DNA of 32,624 nt from a virus. Under the pieces are notes generated by a model, which did not search any database, was not told where the DNA came from, and worked only from the letters and a program-made list of their open reading frames with translations. Of the stretch, positions 27,479 through 32,624 are shown in pieces. Position numbers and translations under genes: made by a program. Numbering within the stretch: the stretch's first letter is position 1; each line of letters starts with the position of its first letter. The DNA lies in the IMG/VR virus record IMGVR_UViG_3300032069_000038, positions 1 to 32,624 of that record. One strand, 5' to 3'.

Positions 27479-27487
27479 TTAATAGGT
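27479..27487 (-). promoter_or_regulatory. ACCTATTAA motif upstream of the FmdB-like gene (candidate promoter)
   Basis: The minus strand reads ACCTATTAA followed 7 bases later by TCTATAT, then the AAGGAG site and ATG 30 bases downstream of the motif. The 29007-29019 copy has TCTATAT at 8 bases spacing. The whole gap is 65 bases. Confidence 0.45.
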
Positions 27488-27513
27488 AAAAAAATATTAG
27501 ATGATTATTAGGC

Positions 27514-28965
27514 TCACATCACTCTGGCAAATCCCACTTTAGGGTATTTCACCTCAAACGGCACCGTGTAAGGCTGTAATTTCAGCTCCAACACTTTATT
27601 CTGGAGCGTCACTATATATGCTTTCTGATTTATATACTGATAAAGTTTCGTATCAAAATCCAAGATATCAGTATTAAACGCATCATACTTCTTCCACTCA
27701 GTCATAATCTGCATGTTCAGGCTGTTCTTATAGTATAGATCCCCAGTATTAGTATCAAACGCTTCCTCAGACTCCCCCGTAGGATCAAATTCCTCTATGG
27801 TCAAACCCTCCGATATCAACTGCTGCCTACGATTAGCCCATATGTAGTTTATGATATGATCCGTGAGATCCGGTAACTGTATAGGATCTTTAGCAAAAAC
27901 CTCTATCTCAAAAGACATCCTGTAATGCCCGCTACGCACCGAGGCCGCTGGCTCCCTCTTGGGATACACTATCACAACCATCTTCGTACCCACATCCAAC
28001 TGATTACTGAATGCCAGGATCACTCCCGGTAAAACCGTATTATCATAGTGGAACGGCTCAGGGATAGTAAAAGGACCCATAGTCGCTCCAGCCCACCGAT
28101 AGTTCGCAAATAGAGACGTACCTACAGGGAGAGGCTGCACGAAAGTTATCACACCCGCAGTAGTAATCGTATAGTCTAGACCCTTCTCCAGATAAATCTT
28201 GTTACTGCTACGAGTCTTGAGGGTATACAGTATATCGAAATCCCCGATCAGCCCCCCGTGTAACAGGCTGGCAGTAATCTCATGCCCTGTAGTCTCAGTT
28301 ATTACTTCCTCAGCGGTTACTTGATATAGCGGGTCTATCACATACTGCCCTGGAGCCACTATTTCCAGGTAGTACCTGCCAGGAGGTGTGAGATTATTGT
28401 AGTAGTAGCTGACCTTCAGGGTGTCCCCTATCACGGGAGCCTGAGGGAGTACGATCATGCCTTTTTGACCGTTCACGTACTCTGCGAATACAATCTGTGC
28501 CTGTGGGTCTGCGGCATGCTTCAACGTAAGAACGACCTGCCTGAAATTATCTGCAGGGACTGTGTTACCTTTACCGGATATGATGGGCTTGAGAGAGGTG
28601 TAAAACACTCTATTCTGACCGTAGGTCGAGGACCCTGCTATCTGACTGGAGAGGTCTTCCTCATGCTTCAGACCAGTCATATTCACGGCATCTTCCCAAA
28701 CCCACTCCAAACACCCTGCCGGGCTGTTTTCAGCCTTGGCGAGGGCGAGGTGGCTCTTGAGGGTACCTGCAGCGTCGTCCGCGGAGAGTTTTATCCTTGA
28801 AGAAGCAGCGGACTTCAACACAATTCCAATGGATACTCTTTCCGTCATTGGAAATTTATGGTAAACTTGAACCTTATCCCTATACACCTGGTGGCTATTA
28901 ACAGCCCCCTGGAGCTCACTCATAAGCCGCAGTTTTACTACGCGAAGCAGGTTATTATTTTCCAT
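27514..28965 (-). CDS. Beta-rich protein in the neck / tail-terminator slot (483 aa)
   Basis: The ATG at 28965 has only a weak AAAGA-type ribosome site. The N-terminus is helical (RVVKLRLMSELQGAVNSHQV). The middle holds beta modules like those in the sheath: VNGQKGMIVLPQAPVIGDTL then V-S-Y-Y-Y, and Y-L-E-K-G-L-D-Y-T-I with ITFVQPLPVGTSLFANYRW. The C-terminal third has GHYRMSFEIEVFAKDP, L-T-D-H-I-I-N-Y-I-W-A-N-R-R and a late beta-rich tail, a pattern reminiscent of tail-terminator/completion proteins that end the tube and sheath. It is the first gene after the nuclease insertion and precedes the sheath by one gene. I infer a neck or tail-terminator function from position; no family is firmly recognised. 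Confidence 0.6.
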   Translation of the reverse strand: MENNNLLRVVKLRLMSELQGAVNSHQVYRDKVQVYHKFPMTERVSIGIVLKSAASSRIKLSADDAAGTLKSHLALAKAENSPAGCLEWVWEDAVNMTGLKHEEDLSSQIAGSSTYGQNRVFYTSLKPIISGKGNTVPADNFRQVVLTLKHAADPQAQIVFAEYVNGQKGMIVLPQAPVIGDTLKVSYYYNNLTPPGRYYLEIVAPGQYVIDPLYQVTAEEVITETTGHEITASLLHGGLIGDFDILYTLKTRSSNKIYLEKGLDYTITTAGVITFVQPLPVGTSLFANYRWAGATMGPFTIPEPFHYDNTVLPGVILAFSNQLDVGTKMVVIVYPKREPAASVRSGHYRMSFEIEVFAKDPIQLPDLTDHIINYIWANRRQQLISEGLTIEEFDPTGESEEAFDTNTGDLYYKNSLNMQIMTEWKKYDAFNTDILDFDTKLYQYINQKAYIVTLQNKVLELKLQPYTVPFEVKYPKVGFARVM

Positions 28966-29006
28966 AGGATCTTTTCAGGAATGTAGTATGCAATATAGAG
29001 GAATAG

Positions 29007-29019
29007 ATTAATAGGTTAT
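29007..29019 (-). promoter_or_regulatory. Repeated ATAACCTATTAAT motif before 28965 gene (candidate promoter)
   Basis: The minus strand reads ATAACCTATTAAT, then TCTATAT 8 bases after the ACCTATTAA core. It sits 16 bases downstream of the terminator at 29035-29067 and 41 bases before the ATG at 28965, so a terminator-then-promoter arrangement separates the nuclease from the tail genes. Confidence 0.55.
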
Positions 29020-29034
29020 GTAGAGACGGGCAAC

Positions 29035-29067
29035 AAAAAGGGCAGCTACCTATACAAGTAGCTGCCC
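29035..29067 (-). terminator. Intrinsic terminator after the nuclease gene
   Basis: The minus strand forms a perfect 10-bp stem, GGGCAGCTAC with GTAGCTGCCC (29067-29058 with 29049-29040), an 8-base loop and then TTTTT. It begins 24 bases after the nuclease TGA. Confidence 0.85.
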
Positions 29068-29090
29068 ATGCTACAGGCTACTTCAATAGC

Positions 29091-30677
29091 TCACGCAGCC
29101 TTACGATACCTGAGGATAGCGTCAGACAGGATTTCTGGTATACGCTTGAAGTCTTTATAGCTTATCCTTAGCAAAGGTATCCCATTATCTGCACAGTATT
29201 TGTCTTTTAGGGCATCGTTATCTTTAAGCCGGTTAAAACGGGGCACAGCAGTACTCTGCTGCTGTGCCCCGAAAATAAAAGGCTCGAAATGCTGCGGGCC
29301 ATCAAACTCTATCAGCAAATTTTTACTTGGCAGATAAAAATCAAACCTTAGATATCCGTTATATCTACTCCTCAAATCTTTAAACACCAGCTCCCTTTTG
29401 TACCCTATGTTATTCTCTATCAGCCATTTTTGTATTGCCTTCTCACCTTTAGAGCTACTGCATAAAGGGCAGCCGTCTCCTTTTAAATGACCATTGGGGC
29501 TCTGCAAAAACACCCCATGTTTTTTACAAATTATCTTTACCTTACAACGACCATCAGTATATTCTACTAGAGAATAATCATATCCAGAATACGGATGCTT
29601 TATTTTGGCTTTACATATAAACTCTTCCGTACTTAATCTTGCCTTGTCAGCAGTAGCCTCTCTGCCACACTCATAGCACCCACCTCCATACAAATGAAAA
29701 TTAGTCCACTGCCAGAACTCTCCATGAATAGGGCATATTATACACACTTTTTTAGTTGTATTATTAGTACTTGTGTCACAGGCTACTTTTGAATAGTCGT
29801 ATTTGTAGCCATGAACAGAAATTGCCCTAGATATAAAATCTTGTACCGAAAAACCATTGTACTCACCTGATACCTCTGTGCTACATTTTAAACAGCCCTC
29901 ACTTTTTAAATGCATATTAGGGGTTTGCCAAAACTTCCCGTGCTTATTACAAACTATGCACACTTTTTTCTTACAATCAACATAGCCTACCAGAGAATAG
30001 TCATATTTATTACCATATTTTTCTTTCGCTTTACTAATAAAGTAGTCTTTACTGTGTCTAATACCAAAAGCAGATATTCTCCCGCATTTACGGCAACCCC
30101 CTCCGTTTAGATGGCTATCTGGGGATTGCCAGAATTTCCCATGAGAAGGGCATATTATGCATACTCTTTTTTTACACGTATCATATTTAACTAAAGAGTA
30201 ATCATACTTATCTCCATAAATAGAACGGGCATCTCTTATAAAATCATCAGTGGTTTTTCTTGAATCTATTCCTCTTTTCTCATCAGCGCATTTCGGGCAC
30301 CCATCACCTCGCATATGATTTTTAGGAGCCTGCCAGAACATTCCATGCGTAGGGCAACTAATACATACTTTAGTAAGTTGATTTACATAGCTTGCCATTA
30401 AATAATCATACTTATCTCCATGTTTATCAACGGCTCTTTTTAAAAAAGTTTCTGCAGCTAATCTAGTTTTTTTAGAGCAAGACAACTTGCCACATTTCGG
30501 GCACCCATTTGACAGCATATGATTATAGGGAGTCTGCAAAAAATCACCATGAATCCTACAAATGATAATAACTTTTGTGTCTACGCCCGCATAGGCTACC
30601 TTGCTATAGTCATATTTATTTCCATGCGTTTTATTAGCTCGCTCAATGAATTCTTCTCTACTTAGACGTCTGCTCAT
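29091..30677 (-). CDS. Nuclease with six zinc-ribbon repeats and a PD-(D/E)XK/Vsr-like domain
   Basis: The 528-aa protein has six repeats of about 60-66 residues (starting near 9, 75, 144, 210, 279 and 350). Each reads roughly F-I-x-x-A-x-x-x-H-G-x-K-Y-D-Y-S-x-V, then K-V-x-I-x-C-P-x-H-G-x-F-W-Q-x-P, ending H-L-x-x-x-G-C-x-x-C: a Cys/His zinc-binding module like DUF723. Residues 409-520 form a nuclease domain: GEK (E412), LRFDFYLP (D446), LLIEFDGPQHFE (E457, D459, H463) and YCADNGIPLLRISY, as in EDxHD/Vsr-like homing nucleases. The repeats probably bind DNA and the C-terminal domain cuts it. It stands between structural genes with its own leader and terminator, as a mobile free-standing endonuclease would. 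Weak AAAGAG ribosome site. Catalytic residues look intact, but a 13-bp hairpin lies inside the domain. Confidence 0.85.
   Translation of the reverse strand: MSRRLSREEFIERANKTHGNKYDYSKVAYAGVDTKVIIICRIHGDFLQTPYNHMLSNGCPKCGKLSCSKKTRLAAETFLKRAVDKHGDKYDYLMASYVNQLTKVCISCPTHGMFWQAPKNHMRGDGCPKCADEKRGIDSRKTTDDFIRDARSIYGDKYDYSLVKYDTCKKRVCIICPSHGKFWQSPDSHLNGGGCRKCGRISAFGIRHSKDYFISKAKEKYGNKYDYSLVGYVDCKKKVCIVCNKHGKFWQTPNMHLKSEGCLKCSTEVSGEYNGFSVQDFISRAISVHGYKYDYSKVACDTSTNNTTKKVCIICPIHGEFWQWTNFHLYGGGCYECGREATADKARLSTEEFICKAKIKHPYSGYDYSLVEYTDGRCKVKIICKKHGVFLQSPNGHLKGDGCPLCSSSKGEKAIQKWLIENNIGYKRELVFKDLRSRYNGYLRFDFYLPSKNLLIEFDGPQHFEPFIFGAQQQSTAVPRFNRLKDNDALKDKYCADNGIPLLRISYKDFKRIPEILSDAILRYRKAA
29239..29271 (-). 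repeat. Perfect 13-bp hairpin inside the nuclease ORF
   Basis: CGGGGCACAGCAG (29239-29251) is perfectly complementary to CTGCTGTGCCCCG (29259-29271) around a 7-base loop. On the coding strand it is followed by TTTTAACC, so it resembles an intrinsic terminator. It encodes residues 469-480 (FGAQQQSTAVPR) in frame, in the loop after the D-G-P-Q-H motif. It may attenuate nuclease transcription or be a small palindromic insertion. Confidence 0.85.
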
Positions 30678-30860
30678 TATAGTGCTCTTTAAAATAAAAC
30701 CGAGGCGGAGCTGGAAGACTCCTACAGAGATGACACCCTACAGAAAAGGCTATCTCTGACTCTCGGTTATGTTTGCTATCTATTACTCTGTATGAGAGGA
30801 TAGAGTACAGGCTTCCAGACCTATACATCTATAGCAGATAAATGAACAGATTATTACACA
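30678..30860 (-). other. Leader region before the nuclease, possible folded RNA
   Basis: The stretch holds no gene. Complementary pairs include AACCGAG/CTCGGTT (30698-30704, 30762-30768), CAGAGAT/ATCTCTG (30725-30731, 30752-30758), CTGGAAG/CTTCCAG (30711-30717, 30812-30818) and TACTCT/AGAGTA (30784-30789, 30802-30807). The first and third would cross as a pseudoknot. Seven-base pairs are expected by chance about once in such a length, so this is only suggestive. A nuclease promoter probably lies here, but no ACCTATTAA motif is present. Confidence 0.35.
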
Positions 30861-30862
30861 AT

Positions 30863-30890
30863 AAAAAGGGGCCCGTGTTTCTACGGACCC
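30863..30890 (-). terminator. Intrinsic terminator after the actin-like gene
   Basis: On the minus strand GGGTCCGT (30890-30883) pairs with ACGGGCCC (30876-30869) including one G-U pair, with a 6-base loop, followed by C and TTTTT. It lies 24 bases after the TAG stop. Confidence 0.8.
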
Positions 30891-30913
30891 TACCAAACTG
30901 CCTTCTGAGTTTA

Positions 30914-31921
30914 CTATGAATTCATGGCTGCTATAAGCAACCCTTTTGCTACGTCATTCAAAACATCTGATGCTAACTGTATACTTTTTATCGAAATAGG
31001 AAATACAGCTTCATACTCCTCTTTAAAAACTTTTGAAAAAAATTCAAGAAAATTCTTTGGCTTTGTGGTGCCGCCTGACAGTATCCATGGCAAAGATTCC
31101 GGCAGCTCTATTTTACTAGTATTCTTCTTGAACTCTTTGGAAATATTGTCAATGACATACCGTATCAGATTACGATAGTACATTATGATAGCTTCTCGCT
31201 CTCGGATTTGTTTAGGATCCCCTTCAATAGGATCTAACAAATTAACACCCTTTTCTTTTATTGTCATTAACCTAGTAGCAGTAGATCCTACGGCTCGTGC
31301 TGCAGAAGAATCTATCCAATCCCCACTACGAGATAGCGAGAAAGCCATACCTACCATAGTCTGATACACTAACGCCGTGTTAACCATCCCGGCTCCGAAA
31401 CTGGTTGCTAATGCTGTAAATCCACAATTCGAGCAGTTCGAGAACACGAGTGCAGCAGCCTCGTTAAGTGCTGTCGCCTTGCGACCATCTATACTCTCTA
31501 TGATTTTACGGAGCATGGCTTCATGATATATGACATCCATTTCAGAATCAACAGACTTCGCAGGAATAGAAAAAAATACATTTTCATTATCTATTTTAGA
31601 TTTAGGAAGAATATTTCTAAGCAAAGTAACTAGGATTCTCTCCGCGTCATGCTCTCCCGGAGATATAACTCCTGCATGTAAAGGCCTACGCGTCTCGCGT
31701 TTTAGTAGGTTCGAAATATTGACCGCTGCATCCCCAACTACTATAATGTCTTTTCCGTCCTGTATATAAGACACATTAGACATTTTAAGCATATTCAAAA
31801 TACTACCATCTTCTTCAATGTCTATAAATGCATCCCGGATACTTTTAACTTGCGTCTGTCCACTTTCATCCTGGGTAGCTGCTGCAAGCCAACAGGTACC
31901 GATGTCAAGTCCGATTCCCAT
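30914..31921 (-). CDS. Actin-like ATPase (ParM/MreB superfamily), 335 aa
   Basis: Actin-fold motifs appear in order: phosphate-1 GLDIGTCWLA (4-13), connect-1 ALNEAAALVF (151-160), phosphate-2 SFGAGMVNTALV (174-185), GDWIDSS (200-206), and adenosine WILSGGTTKPKNF (279-291). Length equals ParM and MreB. In the phosphate-2 loop the canonical Asp (D-x-G-x-G) is replaced by Ser174, so ATP hydrolysis may be altered. Such proteins polymerise to move DNA or position structures; phage examples include actin-like Alp proteins. The ribosome site AGGAGGT is strong, with a 6-base spacer, and overlaps the TAG of the preceding gene. The two genes form one unit ended by a terminator. A virion role is unlikely; cell-internal DNA or capsid positioning is inferred. 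Confidence 0.85.
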   Translation of the reverse strand: MGIGLDIGTCWLAAATQDESGQTQVKSIRDAFIDIEEDGSILNMLKMSNVSYIQDGKDIIVVGDAAVNISNLLKRETRRPLHAGVISPGEHDAERILVTLLRNILPKSKIDNENVFFSIPAKSVDSEMDVIYHEAMLRKIIESIDGRKATALNEAAALVFSNCSNCGFTALATSFGAGMVNTALVYQTMVGMAFSLSRSGDWIDSSAARAVGSTATRLMTIKEKGVNLLDPIEGDPKQIREREAIIMYYRNLIRYVIDNISKEFKKNTSKIELPESLPWILSGGTTKPKNFLEFFSKVFKEEYEAVFPISIKSIQLASDVLNDVAKGLLIAAMNS

Positions 31922-31927
31922 TTGTCA

Positions 31928-31934
31928 ACCTCCT
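31928..31934 (-). promoter_or_regulatory. Strong Shine-Dalgarno overlapping a TAG stop
   Basis: The minus strand reads AGGAGGT six bases before the actin-like ATG; its first AG is part of the upstream gene's TAG (31935-31933). Stop and ribosome site are merged, so the two genes are tightly coupled. Confidence 0.8.
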
Positions 31935-32619
31935 ATGTAGATTTGCTTTTCATTTCCTTGAGCTTCTTAAGAGCGTCCGAGACATTGTCTCCAGACTCTA
32001 TAGACCGCACATTAAGCTTGATATGCGTATTAGCATCCTCCACAGTCACCGTAGGCACATACACATCCTCGGGCCGCGTCTCCTCTTTAGGTCTCTCCTG
32101 AGATATCCCTATAGGAGCCCTGTTAATGATATCTTCGAGCTTCTTAAATACCTCATCATTAGAGGACCCCTTATCTATACGCTCCTCCAGCTTCTTGATA
32201 GCGTCAGACAGTACCGAGAGACCCTGCTCACTACTCACACCAGACAACCCACTCTCCAACCGAGCTATCTTATCAGTGAGAATACCTACAATATCCTGTT
32301 GAGCTTCTTTGGGTGCGCTAGAATTAGTTTTTATAGCAGACTCCAAACTCTGAATGCGCTCTAATAGCACATCCAGTTTAGAAGAGTCTGCACTATCGGG
32401 TTTAGACTGAGAGAACGTCACAGAGGGGAGCTCAAAAGAACCGCCTTTTTCCTCGGTCCTTTTGAGTATCGTCAGAGATCCTTTTCTGATCTCATTCTGC
32501 AGATCTTGCGACCTACTATACTGAGCCTCTGAGAAAACCTTTTGCTGCTTATAGTAGATACAATCGCCAAGATCCTTGAGCTCTACTCGCTGAGGAGTAT
32601 TTCCTATTACTAAATACAT
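31933..32619 (-). CDS. Coiled-coil protein paired with the actin-like gene (start may lie outside window)
   Basis: The frame is open to the window edge, so the ATG at 32619 is provisional. The visible 228 residues have a small N-terminal domain (MYLVIGNTPQRVELKDLGD, then YKQQKVFSEAQYSRSQDLQN), a Ser/Lys linker, and heptad coiled coils (LLERIQSLESAIK; ILTDKIARLESGL; LSDAIKKLEERID) to about 170. The C-terminal ~40 residues hold VTVEDANTHIKLNVRS and VSDALKKLKEMKSKST. It lies immediately upstream of the actin-like gene, so it could be a filament adaptor or partner, but in ParMRC systems ParR is downstream and ribbon-helix-helix, which I do not see. It may equally be a structural protein. The family is not recognised. 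Stop codon TAG. Confidence 0.6.
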   Translation of the reverse strand: MYLVIGNTPQRVELKDLGDCIYYKQQKVFSEAQYSRSQDLQNEIRKGSLTILKRTEEKGGSFELPSVTFSQSKPDSADSSKLDVLLERIQSLESAIKTNSSAPKEAQQDIVGILTDKIARLESGLSGVSSEQGLSVLSDAIKKLEERIDKGSSNDEVFKKLEDIINRAPIGISQERPKEETRPEDVYVPTVTVEDANTHIKLNVRSIESGDNVSDALKKLKEMKSKST

Positions 32620-32624
32620 ATGAT

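Noticed and set aside
29091-30677. CRISPR-like spacing of repeats in the nuclease gene
   Set aside because: The periodicity is protein-level (six diverged zinc-ribbon modules in frame), not near-identical DNA repeats.
30678-30860. Group I intron or IscB-type guide RNA before the nuclease
   Set aside because: The neighbouring genes are not split, no intron core motifs were recognised, and the nuclease is not an IscB/HNH-RuvC protein.
1-32624. TAG recoded to an amino acid, as in some megaphages
   Set aside because: TAG codons fall at gene ends next to ribosome sites and new starts, and proteins end at expected family C-termini such as those of sheath, tube and tape measure.
1-32624. tRNA genes or integration sites
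   Set aside because: No cloverleaf-like sequence, integrase or direct-repeat pair was recognised by eye in the few non-coding gaps.

Overview
The window is part of the virion-structure region of a large tailed phage with a contractile tail (myovirus type). Every gene I can support lies on the minus strand, so the functional order runs from 32624 down to 1. The marker genes are a tail sheath, a tail tube, a chaperone-like pair, a tape measure, two tube-initiator-like proteins, a T4 gp27-like hub and a gp5/VgrG-like spike. No ribosomal, metabolic, integrase or tRNA gene is visible. Genes are packed head to tail with 1-11 base gaps or ATGA-type overlaps. The very large proteins (sheath 984 aa, one ORF of at least 3015 aa) and an actin-like gene point to a jumbo-class phage. 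The host cannot be read from the sequence. Shine-Dalgarno sites are strong (AGGAGG types, often with 6-base spacing) and the standard bacterial code fits.

Layout in transcription order: (1) 32619-30914, a coiled-coil protein and an actin/ParM-like ATPase, closed by a terminator. (2) 30860-29033, an intergenic leader and a free-standing nuclease with six zinc-ribbon repeats, closed by its own terminator; it looks like a mobile homing-endonuclease-type insertion. (3) 28965-26969, a beta-rich protein in the neck/tail-terminator slot and a FmdB-type zinc-ribbon protein. (4) 26859-22061, the sheath, an unrecognised Lys/Glu-rich protein and the tube. (5) 21858-16779, two chaperone-slot genes and the tape measure. 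(6) 16776-9061, the central baseplate: two paralogous tube-like proteins (the second fused to a lytic transglycosylase), hub, spike, and a small protein made of three tandem repeats. (7) 9047-1, one uninterrupted reading frame of at least 3015 codons that leaves the window, probably a baseplate-wedge or peripheral tail protein built of repeated beta modules.

The tape measure - tube-like - tube-like - hub - spike order parallels T4 29-48-54 plus gp27 and gp5. Together these genes should build the tail: the chaperones and tape measure set tube length (about 1155 residues, so roughly 170 nm by the 1.5 angstrom per residue rule), the tube-like proteins and hub start the tube, and the spike with its possible tip pierces the envelope.

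The signals I rate highest are: a repeated ACCTATTAA motif in three successive intergenic gaps (candidate promoter); a perfect 13-bp hairpin inside the nuclease ORF; an actin-like protein lacking the phosphate-2 aspartate; the triplicated 205-aa protein; the paralogous tube-initiator pair with the lytic domain moved onto one of them; and the giant modular ORF. TAG is the commonest stop (9 of 16), which is unusual.
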